A stretch of 40,043 nucleotides of DNA from Actinomycetota bacterium (GTDB lineage Bacteria; Actinomycetota; Humimicrobiia; Humimicrobiales; Humimicrobiaceae). The stretch is taken from the NCBI GenBank assembly GCA_023475715.1, contig JAMCVO010000145.1, positions 1 through 40,043 on the forward strand, read 5' to 3'. Below, one piece after another: positions 24,885-34,777 of this stretch. The position numbers were made by a program, and so were the translations under genes. Each line of letters begins with the position of its first letter. Within the stretch, counting starts at the first letter, position 1. The notes under the pieces were generated by a model, which saw nothing but the letters and a program-made list of their open reading frames with translations, ran no database searches and was not told the origin of the DNA.

Positions 24885-27800
24885 AAGAAAAGATTTAAAG
24901 AAAATAATGATAATTGGTTCGGGTCCGATAGTAATCGGGCAGGCTTGTGAATTTGACTATTCAGGAACCCAGGCGTGTAAAGTTCTAAGAGAAGAAGGTT
25001 ATAAGGTAATACTTGTCAATTCAAATCCTGCAACAATTATGACCGATCCAGAGTTTTCAGACAGAACATATATTGAACCTCTTACTTCAGAATATGTGGG
25101 TAAAATAGTTAAGAAGGAAAGACCTGACGCAATATTACCGACACTGGGTGGTCAGACGGGGCTGAATATTGCTGTTGCGCTGTCAAAGGAAAAAATTCTT
25201 GAAAGATATGGCGTTGAATTGATAGGCGCAAATGCGGATGTTATAAGTAAAGCCGAGGACAGGGAAAAATTCAAAAAAGCGATGAAAAATATAAATCTTG
25301 ATGTTCCGCCAAGCGGGTACGTCAACAGCCTGAAAGAAGCTCTTGATATAAGCAACAGGCTCAAATTTCCACTTGTTGTAAGGCCCAGCTTTACACTTGG
25401 TGGAATTGGCGGAGGAGTGGCCTTCAATAAGGAAGAGTTTATAGAAATAGTAACCAGAGGACTCGACTTTTCACCAGTTTCACAGGTTCTTGTTGAAAAA
25501 TCCGTAGCGGGATGGAAAGAATACGAGCTTGAAGTTATGCGGGACAGGAACGATAATGTTGTTATAGTTTGCTCAATTGAGAATTTTGACCCTATGGGTG
25601 TGCATACCGGTGACAGCATAACAGTTGCGCCGGCACAGACACTGACAGATATTGAATATCAAAATATGCGGGAAGCATCTCTTGCTATAATCAGAGAAAT
25701 AGGTGTTGAAACAGGCGGCTCCAATATACAGTTTGCAATAAATCCGGAAAATGGCAAGATGGTTGTAATTGAAATGAATCCGAGGGTTTCAAGAAGCAGC
25801 GCTCTTGCGTCAAAGGCAACAGGTTTCCCAATAGCAAAAATAGCCACCAAGCTGGCTATAGGCTATACCCTTGATGAGATTCCAAACGATATTACCAAAA
25901 AGACCCCTGCCTGTTTTGAGCCATCCATAGATTATGTTGTTGTTAAATTTCCCAGATGGGCATTCGAAAAATTTCCTGGAACGGACATCAGTCTTACGAC
26001 GAGAATGAAATCCGTTGGAGAAGTTATGTCGATAGGAAGGACATTTAAAGATGCTCTTCAAAAAGCAATAAGATCTCTTGAGATTGACAGATACGGGCTT
26101 GGATCCGACGGGCATGATAATATAAAAAAAGAACTTTTAAGTAATAATCTTTCAATTCCTAACCAGGACAGAGTGTTTTATATAAAACTTGCTTTTGAGC
26201 TTGGACATAGTATTGAAGAAATATTTGACTATACAAAAATTGATCCATGGTTTTTAAATAATATCAAACAGCTTGTAGATTTTGAAAACGATTTTAAGAA
26301 GTGCAATGCCGATAATCTTACAAAAGAAAAATTATATGCCGCAAAAAGATTTGGGTATTCTGATACCCAGATAGGCTATTTATGCGGATGCAGTGAAGAA
26401 AAGGTAAGAAACTTAAGAAAGAAATATTCCATTATTCCAACCTTTAAACCTGTTGATACATGTGCTGCAGAATTTGAAGCATACACACCCTATTATTATT
26501 CCTCTTATGAAACGGAAGATGAAATCAGACCTTCGGAAAAAAGAAAAATTGTCATACTTGGAAGCGGGCCAAACAGGATAGGTCAAGGAATAGAGTTTGA
26601 TTATTGTTGTGTGCATGCTTCTTATGCGCTGCGCGAGGACGGTTATGAAACTATTATGATAAATTGTAATCCTGAGACGGTAAGCACAGATTATGATACA
26701 TCAGACAGATTATATTTTGAGCCACTGACATTTGAGGACGTGATGAATATCGTTGAAGCAGAAAAACCTTATGGTGTAATAGTTCAATTTGGAGGCCAAA
26801 CTCCTTTAAAGCTTGCCTTAAAACTCCAGCAGGCAGGAGTAAATATACTTGGAACTTCACCTGACAACATTGATCTTGCAGAAGATAGAAAAAGATTTGG
26901 CAATATGCTTAATAAGATGAAAATACCCCAACCTGAAAATGGAACAGCTATGACCACAGAAGAGGCGATAATAGTTGCAGGGAAAATCGGTTATCCTATT
27001 CTGGTAAGACCTTCTTATGTCCTGGGCGGTCGTGGAATGAATATTGTTTATAATGAAGAAAGTCTTGTTAATTATATAAGTAATGCCTCACTCATATCAC
27101 CGGATAAACCGATTCTTGTGGATAAATTTTTAGAAGATGCAATAGAAGTCGATTGTGATGCGATCTTTGATGGCAGTGAATTATTTATAGGCGGGATTAT
27201 GGAACATATAGAAGAGGCTGGAATCCATTCCGGCGACAGTGCATGCGTATTGCCGCCTTTTACTTTAAGCAAAAAAGTTATCGAAACCATTAAAGATTAT
27301 ACATATAAGATTGCAAAAGAATTAAGTGTAATCGGGCTTTTGAATATTCAATATGCAATAAAGAATTCAACTGTATATGTTCTTGAGGCAAATCCAAGAG
27401 CATCAAGGACCGTTCCATTTGTCAGTAAATCAATAAAAATTCCGCTTGCAAAAATAGCTGTAAGAGTTATGGCAGGAAACAAATTAAAAGACTTAAATTT
27501 TGAAAGAGTTGATAGCATTAATTTGAAATATTTCAGTATTAAAGAAGCAGTTCTTCCTTTTAACAGATTCCCTGGTTTTGATACCATTCTTGGTCCTGAG
27601 ATGAAATCAACCGGAGAAGTTATGGGTATTGATAAAAATTTCGGTATAGCTTTTGCAAAATCTCAGATGGCTACAAATCAGGTTCTTCCAGTGAGCGGTA
27701 AAGTTTTTATAAGCGTAAATGATAAGGATAAAAATAGTATTGTTCCGATTGCTGAAGCCTTATTCAAAATGGGATTTAAAATAATTTCAACAAAAGGCAC

Positions 27801-28086
27801 AAGCGAAATACTTGAAAAAAATAATATAAAGTGTTTTTCAGTGTTAAAGATAAGCGAAGGCAGACCCAATGTGCTTGATATGATGAAAAATGGGGAAATA
27901 GATCTTATTATAAATACTCCGGAAGGAAGCAATGCAAGAAGCGATGGATATTATTTGAGAACGGCTGCAGTAGTTCAGAATATTCCTTCAATAACTACTA
28001 TTTCAGCCGCATCAGCAGTTATACAAGGAATTCATGAACTTAAATATAATAAAGAAATTAAAGTTAAGTGTATGCAAGATTATTAA
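24877..28086 (+). CDS. carB: Carbamoyl-phosphate synthase large subunit
   Basis: A 1069-residue full-length CarB with the two duplicated ATP-grasp halves: [21 protein letters not shown] at the start and [21 protein letters not shown] at about residue 550 begin each half. ATP-grasp signatures include [12 protein letters not shown] and [12 protein letters not shown], with metal ligands in [19 protein letters not shown] and [17 protein letters not shown]. The C-terminal MGS-like allosteric domain (about 935-1069) includes [16 protein letters not shown]. It makes carbamoyl phosphate for PyrB and probably for arginine synthesis. Translation is coupled to carA by the 8-base overlap. Confidence 0.98.
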   Translation: MPKRKDLKKIMIIGSGPIVIGQACEFDYSGTQACKVLREEGYKVILVNSNPATIMTDPEFSDRTYIEPLTSEYVGKIVKKERPDAILPTLGGQTGLNIAVALSKEKILERYGVELIGANADVISKAEDREKFKKAMKNINLDVPPSGYVNSLKEALDISNRLKFPLVVRPSFTLGGIGGGVAFNKEEFIEIVTRGLDFSPVSQVLVEKSVAGWKEYELEVMRDRNDNVVIVCSIENFDPMGVHTGDSITVAPAQTLTDIEYQNMREASLAIIREIGVETGGSNIQFAINPENGKMVVIEMNPRVSRSSALASKATGFPIAKIATKLAIGYTLDEIPNDITKKTPACFEPSIDYVVVKFPRWAFEKFPGTDISLTTRMKSVGEVMSIGRTFKDALQKAIRSLEIDRYGLGSDGHDNIKKELLSNNLSIPNQDRVFYIKLAFELGHSIEEIFDYTKIDPWFLNNIKQLVDFENDFKKCNADNLTKEKLYAAKRFGYSDTQIGYLCGCSEEKVRNLRKKYSIIPTFKPVDTCAAEFEAYTPYYYSSYETEDEIRPSEKRKIVILGSGPNRIGQGIEFDYCCVHASYALREDGYETIMINCNPETVSTDYDTSDRLYFEPLTFEDVMNIVEAEKPYGVIVQFGGQTPLKLALKLQQAGVNILGTSPDNIDLAEDRKRFGNMLNKMKIPQPENGTAMTTEEAIIVAGKIGYPILVRPSYVLGGRGMNIVYNEESLVNYISNASLISPDKPILVDKFLEDAIEVDCDAIFDGSELFIGGIMEHIEEAGIHSGDSACVLPPFTLSKKVIETIKDYTYKIAKELSVIGLLNIQYAIKNSTVYVLEANPRASRTVPFVSKSIKIPLAKIAVRVMAGNKLKDLNFERVDSINLKYFSIKEAVLPFNRFPGFDTILGPEMKSTGEVMGIDKNFGIAFAKSQMATNQVLPVSGKVFISVNDKDKNSIVPIAEALFKMGFKIISTKGTSEILEKNNIKCFSVLKISEGRPNVLDMMKNGEIDLIINTPEGSNARSDGYYLRTAAVVQNIPSITTISAASAVIQGIHELKYNKEIKVKCMQDY

Positions 28087-28106
28087 TTAAGGTTTTATAG
28101 AATTTA

Positions 28107-28901
28107 ATGAAGATATTAAGCGGTGAAATACTTTTAAATAGAAAATATGGCGAAGAATTATATAAGATGGAGATATTTTCACCCTATATCTGTAAGAATG
28201 CTCTACCCGGACAATTTGTAAATATCAAATGCTGCTATGAAGGTATGCTTGACCCTTTGCTTAGAAGGCCTTTCGGAATATATGAAATTGATAAGAAATT
28301 TAATGTGTTTTCAATATTGTATCTGGTTAAAGGAAAAGGCACCCTTTTCCTTTCAAAATTGAAAAAGGGCGAAATTCTTAATTTTATAGGTCCTTTAGGT
28401 AATGCACTAAAAATAAAAATCACGGAAAAAAATTTCTTGCTAGTAGGAGGAGGTATTGGAGTAGCTCCGCTTTGCTTAATTGCCAGATCCCTTACAGATC
28501 AGCAAAAAAATGTATATTTTATAGCAGGTTTTAAAGATGAATTATTTTTCAACTGGGAAAGTGATCTTATAAAGATCGTAAAGAATTACAGGATATTTAC
28601 TGAAAATGGTTCTTTTGGTGAAAAAGGTTTGCCAACAATTTTTATTAAGGAACATATAGACCAGTATAAAGAATTCAACCTTATATGCTGCGGCCCAAGA
28701 GAAATGCTTAAAGCTATCCAGGATATCCTGCAGGATAAAAATATTCCGGCAACTGTGCTAATGGAAGAAATGATGGCATGCGGTATAGGCGCATGTATGG
28801 GTTGCATGATAAAGATAAAAGAAGCCAGTAATGCATTTACTTATAAAAGGGTGTGCAGTGATGGGCCGGCTTTTAATTTAATGGAGGTTGTATTTGACTG
28901 A
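28107..28901 (+). CDS. pyrK: Dihydroorotate dehydrogenase B electron transfer subunit
   Basis: A 264-residue PyrK that carries FAD and a [2Fe-2S] cluster and passes electrons from the PyrD flavin to NAD+. The FAD-binding RRPFGIYE (residues 53-60) and pyridine-nucleotide GGGIGVAPL (114-122) motifs are visible. The cluster ligands are C225, C230, C233 and C250 in CGIGACMGCMIKIKEA and RVCSDGPAF. It pairs with the class 1B PyrD that follows with an 8-base overlap, as in Gram-positive bacteria. Confidence 0.95.
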   Translation: MKILSGEILLNRKYGEELYKMEIFSPYICKNALPGQFVNIKCCYEGMLDPLLRRPFGIYEIDKKFNVFSILYLVKGKGTLFLSKLKKGEILNFIGPLGNALKIKITEKNFLLVGGGIGVAPLCLIARSLTDQQKNVYFIAGFKDELFFNWESDLIKIVKNYRIFTENGSFGEKGLPTIFIKEHIDQYKEFNLICCGPREMLKAIQDILQDKNIPATVLMEEMMACGIGACMGCMIKIKEASNAFTYKRVCSDGPAFNLMEVVFD

Positions 28902-29838
28902 GAATATATCAGAAAAAGTGCCCAATTTGTCAATTAATTTGGGCAGGATCAAATTGAAAAATCCAGTCATAACGTGCTCGGGCACTTTTGCAAGCGGTAT
29001 TGAATATAATCAATTCTATAACATTTCCAATTTGGGAGCTGTTACTACAAAAAGTTTTTCTTTAAATAAAAAGCTGGGTAATAACCCTCCCCGGATATGT
29101 GAAACTGTTGGAGGAATGCTGAACTCGATTGGACTGGCAAATGAAGGAATATATTATTTTATTGATGAACAATTGCCTGTTTTAAAAGATCTGAAAATAA
29201 ATATTATCCTTAGTATTTTTGGAGAAGATAAAGAAGAATTTTTAAGGATTGCAAAAGAAATAAAATGTATAAAAGACGATATCTTAGCTGTTGAAATGAA
29301 TCTTTCATGTCCAAATGTTGATAAGGGTGGAATTGAATTTTGCTCAATGCCGGATCAAATAGAATCATTGATAAATTCCGTAAAGGAAATTTTGGATATT
29401 CCCTTAATTGCAAAATTGAGCCCAAATACTGATAATTTAATTGACACTGCTGCCAAGGCACGTGATGGAGGAGCTGAAGCAATATCATTGGTAAACACAA
29501 TCATAGGTACGGCCATTAATATTGATACCTTCAAACCCAAGCTTGGGAACATATTTGGGGGTTTGTCCGGACCTGCCATTAAACCAATAGCATTGGCTAA
29601 AATTATGAAGCTTGCAAAGGAAAATATTTTACCTATTATTGGCATGGGTGGAATATTTTACTGGCAGGATGCTGTAGAATTTATGATAGCAGGCGCAAGT
29701 GCAATTGGAATAGGAACGATAAATTTTGTTGAGGTTGATGCAGGAATAAAGATTTTAGATGGAATAAGTAATTATCTGTTAAAAAAGAATATAAATAATT
29801 TAAGTGAAATAATTGGAAAAGTATTTAAAAAATCTTAA
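28894..29838 (+). CDS. pyrD: Dihydroorotate dehydrogenase, class 1B catalytic subunit
   Basis: An FMN-dependent class 1 enzyme that oxidises dihydroorotate to orotate. VTTKSFSLNKKLGNNPPRI, GGMLNSIGLANEG and the catalytic-Cys segment EMNLSCPNVDKGG identify class 1B, which uses NAD+ through PyrK. Lys in LIAKLSPNTD and the FMN phosphate loop GMGGIFYWQDAVEFMIAGAS are present. I place the start at TTG 28894, not at the in-frame TTG 28888: GGAGG occupies 28883-28887, which leaves 6 bases before 28894 but none before 28888. The protein is then 314 residues. It overlaps pyrK by 8 bases. Confidence 0.93.
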   Translation: MTENISEKVPNLSINLGRIKLKNPVITCSGTFASGIEYNQFYNISNLGAVTTKSFSLNKKLGNNPPRICETVGGMLNSIGLANEGIYYFIDEQLPVLKDLKINIILSIFGEDKEEFLRIAKEIKCIKDDILAVEMNLSCPNVDKGGIEFCSMPDQIESLINSVKEILDIPLIAKLSPNTDNLIDTAAKARDGGAEAISLVNTIIGTAINIDTFKPKLGNIFGGLSGPAIKPIALAKIMKLAKENILPIIGMGGIFYWQDAVEFMIAGASAIGIGTINFVEVDAGIKILDGISNYLLKKNINNLSEIIGKVFKKS

Positions 29839-30556
29839 AATCAATGATAGGTTGATAATAAGCATAGACGCCAGCAGCAAGCAGGAAGTTATAACTCTAT
29901 GCAATAGAATAAATAATAATGTAACAACTTTGAAGCTGGGATTGGAATTAATATATAGCTGTGGACTTGATATAATAAATACAGTTAAAAGTTTTGGCTA
30001 TAAGGTAATGCTGGATGCAAAGCTGCTTGATATACCAAATACGGTTTATGGTGCAATTGCTGCGATTTCCAAATTAGGTGTTGATAAAATAACGATCCAT
30101 GCACTGGGTGGCAGAAAGATGCTGGCAGCAGCAAAACAAAAACTAGCCGAAGAATCATCCAAGAGTAATATTATCCCGCCATCACTTTTTGCAGTAACCA
30201 TTTTGACAAGCCTCGATGATGAAGATCTCGACGTAATGGGATTTAAAAAAGGTTTTTTACAATCGGTTATAAATCTTGCCAGCATAGCAATAAAAAATGG
30301 TATTGACGGGACCATTTGTTCACCTAATGAGGTAAAATCGATAAGAAAAAAATTAGGCAGCGGTTTTTATATTGCAACTCCGGGGATAAGACTTGATGAT
30401 GATGACAAAGGTGATCAGAAAAGGATAAATACTCCTTATAATGCCATAAAAGATGGAGCTGATTTCATTATTGTGGGCAGATCCATAACCACAAAAGTAA
30501 ATCCGGAAGAAGTGATAAAAAAATTTTTTACAGAAATAGAAAGGGCACTTGTTTAA
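29813..30556 (+). CDS. pyrF: Orotidine 5'-phosphate decarboxylase
   Basis: A 247-residue OMP decarboxylase that makes UMP. The catalytic tetrad motif DxKxxD is intact as D68-A-K70-L-L-D73 (VMLDAKLLDIPNTVYG). The N-terminal RLIISIDAS strand and the C-terminal phosphate-binding TPGIRLDDD and ADFIIVGRSIT complete the barrel. It is of the shorter type 1 kind, whereas mycobacterial PyrF is type 2. The start is TTG at 29813, overlapping pyrD by 26 bases. A later TTG at the RLIIS strand is possible but would remove part of the first strand. Confidence 0.92.
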   Translation: MEKYLKNLKINDRLIISIDASSKQEVITLCNRINNNVTTLKLGLELIYSCGLDIINTVKSFGYKVMLDAKLLDIPNTVYGAIAAISKLGVDKITIHALGGRKMLAAAKQKLAEESSKSNIIPPSLFAVTILTSLDDEDLDVMGFKKGFLQSVINLASIAIKNGIDGTICSPNEVKSIRKKLGSGFYIATPGIRLDDDDKGDQKRINTPYNAIKDGADFIIVGRSITTKVNPEEVIKKFFTEIERALV

Positions 30557-31152
30557 TGGAAGTAATAAAGCAATTAGAGAACGTTGATATGGTTAAAATC
30601 TTAAAAAATACAGGCTCAATCATGGAAGGGCATTTTAAACTGACTTCAGGCTTCCATAGCAAATATTATTTGCAATGTGCCAGATTATTGCAGTATCCGG
30701 TAGTAGTTTATGGAATTATCGGTGATGCTTTGAAAGAATTTGGAAATGAAATCAATAGTGAAAACATTCAGACTGTGATTTCTCCGGCAATAGGAGGAAT
30801 ATTATTTGGATATATGCTTGCATTTAAATTAAATACAAAGATGATATTTACGGAGAGAAAAAATGATCGGATGGAACTGCGGCGTGGTTTTGAACTTAAT
30901 CCGGATGAAAAGGTAATTATAGCAGAAGATGTAATTACAACAGGGGGTTCTGTTTTTGAAGTTATTGAAATTTGTAAAAAATCAAAAGCAGACATCAAAG
31001 GTATTATAAGCATTGTTGACAGGTCCGAGAATTTAAAATTTGACTATCCATTTTATTCATTTATAAAATTAAAAATAGAAAAATATCCTCCCGACAAGTG
31101 TCCGCTTTGCAAGCAGAATTTTGCAATCGATTATCCCGGGAGCAGGAAATAA
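30556..31152 (+). CDS. pyrE: Orotate phosphoribosyltransferase
   Basis: A 198-residue PyrE that adds ribose phosphate from PRPP to orotate. The PRPP motif VIIAEDVITTGGSVFEV (about residues 117-133) is intact. LTSGFHSKYYLQCARLLQYP at the N-terminus and ISPAIGGILFGYMLA are family features, and a CPLC pair stands near the C-terminus. Its ATG shares one base with the pyrF stop (TAATG), so translation is coupled. It completes UMP synthesis in this operon. Confidence 0.95.
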   Translation: MEVIKQLENVDMVKILKNTGSIMEGHFKLTSGFHSKYYLQCARLLQYPVVVYGIIGDALKEFGNEINSENIQTVISPAIGGILFGYMLAFKLNTKMIFTERKNDRMELRRGFELNPDEKVIIAEDVITTGGSVFEVIEICKKSKADIKGIISIVDRSENLKFDYPFYSFIKLKIEKYPPDKCPLCKQNFAIDYPGSRK

Positions 31153-31159
31153 TTAAATA

Positions 31160-31465
31160 ATGACAGTTCTGAGACCAAATGCGGAGTTTGCCCGTTTCAT
31201 AAGAAAGAAAAGATCTGAAACTAAAAAAGCATTAAAAAAAGGTGATCTTAATTTAAAGAAGGTTCTAAGTGATAATGAGCTGTATAAAGAAATCATTTCT
31301 AACATGAAAGTGTTTGAACTTTTAAAATCCCTGCCTGGAATAGGAAGAGTAAGTGCAGATAAAATTTTAAAAAAGCTAAAAATCAATCACTGCAAGAGAA
31401 TGGATGGCCTTGGAAAGAGTCAGAAGAAAAATTTCCTAAATTATTTTAATGTTGAAATTGATTAA
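31160..31465 (+). CDS. mihF: Integration host factor, actinobacterial type (mIHF)
   Basis: A 101-residue basic, all-helical nucleoid protein, unrelated to the proteobacterial HU/IHF fold. It matches mIHF along its length: an N-terminal basic helix (FARFIRKKRSETKKALKKG), MKVFELLKSLPGIGRVSADK and MDGLGKSQKKNFLNYF. The helix-hairpin-helix SLPGIGRVSADKIL (residues 57-70) should bind the DNA backbone. The position directly before gmk is the actinobacterial one. Mycobacterial mIHF is essential and binds DNA with little sequence preference. It is the strongest single marker of lineage in the window. Confidence 0.92.
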   Translation: MTVLRPNAEFARFIRKKRSETKKALKKGDLNLKKVLSDNELYKEIISNMKVFELLKSLPGIGRVSADKILKKLKINHCKRMDGLGKSQKKNFLNYFNVEID

Positions 31466-31488
31466 AACTTTTATTGGATTTTACAAAT

Positions 31489-32055
31489 ATGGCTAAAAAA
31501 AGAGGAAAGCTTTTTATAATATCAGGACCTTCCGGAGCCGGGAAAAGCAGCCTTATTTCAGATGCTTTGAAGGTGACCCGCGGCTTTGTCAAATCTGTTT
31601 CTGTAACTACAAGACCAAAGAGAAAAAACGAAAAAGATGGAGAAAAATATCGATTCTTAAACAATGAACAATTCGAAAACCTAAAGAAAAATAAAAAGCT
31701 TTTAGAATATGCTACGTACTGTGATTTTTCTTATGGAACTCCGAAAGACTTTGTCCAAAAGCAACTGGAAGCAGGTAAGAATGTTATACTTGAAATTGAT
31801 GTGCAAGGTGCGTTGCAGGTTAAAAATATTATTAAGGATGCTTATATGATTTTTATCACGGTTCCTTCAATAATTAACTTGGAAGAAAGATTGGGCAAAC
31901 GAAATACTGAAGACTGCATTGAAATTAAAAAAAGAATGGAAACTTCAGAAGAAGAACTTAAATATCAAAAATATTATGATTGCATAATTATAAATAATAA
32001 TTATAATGAAGCTTTGCTGAACTTAAAAAATTTGTTAAATTCTCAAAAGGGGTAA
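31489..32055 (+). CDS. gmk: Guanylate kinase
   Basis: A 188-residue kinase that phosphorylates GMP/dGMP to GDP/dGDP. The P-loop GPSGAGKSS lies at residues 13-21, and the GMP-binding region has VSVTTRPKRKNEKDGEKY and YATYCDFSYGTPK. ILEIDVQGALQV is the Walker B-like segment. I prefer ATG 31489 (MAKKRGKLFIISG), because family members begin close to the first strand; an in-frame TTG at 31474 would add five residues. Neither start has a clear ribosome binding site. It lies between mihF and rpoZ. Confidence 0.95.
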   Translation: MAKKRGKLFIISGPSGAGKSSLISDALKVTRGFVKSVSVTTRPKRKNEKDGEKYRFLNNEQFENLKKNKKLLEYATYCDFSYGTPKDFVQKQLEAGKNVILEIDVQGALQVKNIIKDAYMIFITVPSIINLEERLGKRNTEDCIEIKKRMETSEEELKYQKYYDCIIINNNYNEALLNLKNLLNSQKG

Positions 32056-32062
32056 AACCACA

Positions 32063-32305
32063 ATGGACCTATTCAATATTGATGATTTGGTAAGTATTGT
32101 TGACAGTAAATACACTCTTTGTATTTGTCTTGCTAAAAGAGCTAGGGAACTCGGTGCTTATATTGTTGCAAAAAGAAATATGGAAAGAGTAAATATAGTG
32201 CCTCCGCTTGTTGAAATAGATACTAACGATCCATTGGAAATAGCAATTGCCGAACTGAAAGAAAAAAAAGTAAGCTTTGTCAGAGTTAAAGATGGAATTA
32301 AATAG
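32063..32305 (+). CDS. rpoZ: RNA polymerase omega subunit
   Basis: An 80-residue omega subunit that helps beta' fold and assemble. SKYTLCICLAKRARELGAYI corresponds to the conserved SRYxLVxxxAKRARQL helix, and NDPLEIAIAELKEKKVSF to the PLxxAxxELxxGKI segment. The gmk-rpoZ-coaBC order is widely conserved. AAAAGGGGTAAAACC gives a good ribosome binding site across the gmk stop. Confidence 0.93.
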   Translation: MDLFNIDDLVSIVDSKYTLCICLAKRARELGAYIVAKRNMERVNIVPPLVEIDTNDPLEIAIAELKEKKVSFVRVKDGIK

Positions 32306-32313
32306 GAATTAAA

Positions 32314-33540
32314 ATGGATCCTTCCATTTCTTCATTATTAAATAAAAAGAAAATCATTTTAGGAATTACAGGATCAATTGCAGCGTACAAGGCTGCTGAT
32401 ATCTGCAGTAAACTGGTAAAATCAGGTGCAGTTGTTTACCCGGTGATGAGTCCCAATGCTTTATATTTCATTAATCCGATAACTTTTAGTGCCCTAAGCT
32501 CAAAAAAAACTATTGTTGAACAGTTCATAAATGAAGAAAAAATTCAACATATATCATTATCACACAGCGTAGATTTAATAATTATTGCACCCGCAACCGC
32601 AAATACCATTTCCAAACTAGCATGTGGAATTTGTGATAATTTTCTTACAACTGCTGTGATTGCATCTTACTGTCCCGTAATTATTGCGCCGGCAATGAAT
32701 GAATCAATGTATTTAAACAAGGCTATTACCGAAAATATTGAAAAACTTGAAAAAACCGGAAAATATTTCTTTGTGGGACCGGTAAATGGAAATCTTGCCT
32801 GTGGGGAAGAAGGCATTGGAAGACTTGCAGATAAAGATGCTATCATTGAAAAAGCAAGCATGCTGGTAAAATATTCAAATGATCTATCGGGTAAGAAAAT
32901 AATTGTAACTTCAGGCGGCACCAGAGAATATATAGACAGCGCAAGATTTATATCAAACAGATCCAGCGGCAAAATGGGCCATGAGCTTGCAGCGGAAGCA
33001 TATTTCAGAGGAGCTCGAAATGTAACCTTGATAACAACAAACAAAAACTCAGTAAGACCCTACGGCGTTGAAACAATAATGGTTGAAGATACATCAGGGA
33101 TGAAAGAAGAGATACTGAAACGGTTCAAACAGTCAGACATTACTATAATGGCAGCAGCCGTCAGTGATATTATTCCGGAAAATAAGTTTAATTATAAGTT
33201 AAAGAAGAATGATGATATAATATCGAAATTAAAATTTAAAGAGAATGTTAATATATTAAAAATGCTTTCTGAGCTTAAAAATAAAAATCAGATTCTTGTA
33301 GGTTTTTCTGCTGAAAGCGGCGAGAAAATTGAAAATTCAAAGTCTAAAATATCTGAAAAAAATATAGATATGATAGTATTAAACGATATATCAAGAGATG
33401 ATATTGGTTTTGAGAGTGATTTTAACGAAGTATTTCTAATCCATAAAAATGGAGATGTTAAAAAATTGGAAAAAAATAGTAAGAGAATAATAGCACGTCA
33501 AATTTTTGATGAAATTTTAGGAGGTTTTTATGACAAATAA
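32314..33540 (+). CDS. coaBC: Bifunctional phosphopantothenoylcysteine decarboxylase / phosphopantothenate-cysteine ligase
   Basis: A 408-residue fusion that makes 4'-phosphopantetheine for coenzyme A. The N-terminal flavoprotein CoaC domain has [14 protein letters not shown], catalytic His H79 (IQHISLSHS), the PAMNESM motif with N129, and active-site Cys C163 in [13 protein letters not shown]. The C-terminal CoaB domain (from about residue 193) has [33 protein letters not shown] and GFSAESGE. All key residues are retained in both halves. Its last 11 bases overlap metK, whose ribosome binding site lies inside coaBC. Confidence 0.95.
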   Translation: MDPSISSLLNKKKIILGITGSIAAYKAADICSKLVKSGAVVYPVMSPNALYFINPITFSALSSKKTIVEQFINEEKIQHISLSHSVDLIIIAPATANTISKLACGICDNFLTTAVIASYCPVIIAPAMNESMYLNKAITENIEKLEKTGKYFFVGPVNGNLACGEEGIGRLADKDAIIEKASMLVKYSNDLSGKKIIVTSGGTREYIDSARFISNRSSGKMGHELAAEAYFRGARNVTLITTNKNSVRPYGVETIMVEDTSGMKEEILKRFKQSDITIMAAAVSDIIPENKFNYKLKKNDDIISKLKFKENVNILKMLSELKNKNQILVGFSAESGEKIENSKSKISEKNIDMIVLNDISRDDIGFESDFNEVFLIHKNGDVKKLEKNSKRIIARQIFDEILGGFYDK

Positions 33541-34735
33541 GAATAGCTATGTGTTTACTTCTGAATCTGTAACTGAGGGCCATCCTGATAAGATGGCGGA
33601 CCAAATATCAGATGCAATACTTGATTCCATAATATCAGAGGATCCTAACTGCAGAGTAGCAGTCGAAACTCTATTAAAAACAGGGATCGTGATAGTTGCC
33701 GGAGAAATAACAACAAATACTTACGTTGAAATTCCGGACTTAGTAAGAGAAACAATAAAAAATATTGGTTATACAAGAGCGAAATATGGTTTTGATTATG
33801 AAACCTGTGGTGTTATTACATCATTAGGCAGGCAGTCTCCCAATATAGCTCAAGGTGTCAATAAGTCTTTCGAGGCTCGTGCGGGTAATGGATATGAAGA
33901 TAACATTGACAATATAGGTGCCGGTGACCAGGGTATGATGTTTGGATTTGCCTGTACAGAGACACCGGAATATATGCCATTGCCGATACAACTTGCGCAT
34001 CAACTGGCCCACAGGCTGTCAGAAGTAAGAAAAGCAGGAATACTTCCTTATTTAAGACCAGATGGTAAAACCCAGGTTACTGTATCATATGAAAACGGAA
34101 AACCAGTTTCAGTTGATACAATAGTTGTAGCGTGCCAGCATGCACCAATGATTGACATAGACACCCAGATAGCTCCTGATATAAAAGAATTGGTAATAAA
34201 ACCCATTATACCTGAGCAATATATTAGTAAGAATCTAAAGCTATATGTAAATCCTACAGGCGAATTTACCATTGGCGGACCCATGGGTGATACCGGACTT
34301 ACGGGTAGAAAAATAATAGTGGATACCTATGGCGGCTATGCAAGACATGGCGGGGGGTGTTTTTCAGGGAAAGATCCTTCAAAAGTTGACAGATCGGCAA
34401 GTTATGCAGCAAGACATGTGGCCAAGAATCTTGTTGCGGCAGGAGTAGCCGATAAAATAGAAATAGAAGTAGCATATGCGATCGGAGTTGCTCACCCTGT
34501 CTCCATAATGGTTGAAACTTTTGGAACAGAATATGTTGATAAATCAAAAATAGAAGCAGCTATTTGTGAAATATTTGATTTAAGGCCTGGAGCAATTATA
34601 AGGGATCTTGACCTTATCAGGCCTATATATAAAAAGACTGCAACTTATGGTCATTTTGGAAGACATGACAGAGACTTTAGTTGGGAAAAGCTCGATAAAG
34701 TTGATAAAATAAAGAAATTTTTTGATATGAAATAA
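33530..34735 (+). CDS. metK: S-adenosylmethionine synthetase
   Basis: A 401-residue MetK that makes SAM from ATP and methionine. ATP- and Mg-site motifs: [20 protein letters not shown] (with H18 and D20), [42 protein letters not shown] and [20 protein letters not shown]. Length is standard. TTTTAGGAGGTTTTT is an ideal ribosome binding site. The start overlaps coaBC by 11 bases, so there is no room for a SAM riboswitch; control must come from the upstream transcript. Confidence 0.97.
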   Translation: MTNKNSYVFTSESVTEGHPDKMADQISDAILDSIISEDPNCRVAVETLLKTGIVIVAGEITTNTYVEIPDLVRETIKNIGYTRAKYGFDYETCGVITSLGRQSPNIAQGVNKSFEARAGNGYEDNIDNIGAGDQGMMFGFACTETPEYMPLPIQLAHQLAHRLSEVRKAGILPYLRPDGKTQVTVSYENGKPVSVDTIVVACQHAPMIDIDTQIAPDIKELVIKPIIPEQYISKNLKLYVNPTGEFTIGGPMGDTGLTGRKIIVDTYGGYARHGGGCFSGKDPSKVDRSASYAARHVAKNLVAAGVADKIEIEVAYAIGVAHPVSIMVETFGTEYVDKSKIEAAICEIFDLRPGAIIRDLDLIRPIYKKTATYGHFGRHDRDFSWEKLDKVDKIKKFFDMK

Positions 34736-34777
34736 ACGTCTTTAAGCATCTTAAATTATATATTTAATTAGTTTTAT

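Noticed and set aside
25152..25619. 155-codon minus-strand ORF inside carB
   Set aside because: It lies wholly opposite conserved CarB ATP-grasp sequence, is Ser/Leu-rich as mirror frames usually are, and has no ribosome binding site.
33500..33540. Possible SAM riboswitch before metK
   Set aside because: metK overlaps coaBC by 11 bases and its ribosome binding site lies inside coaBC, leaving no leader for a riboswitch.
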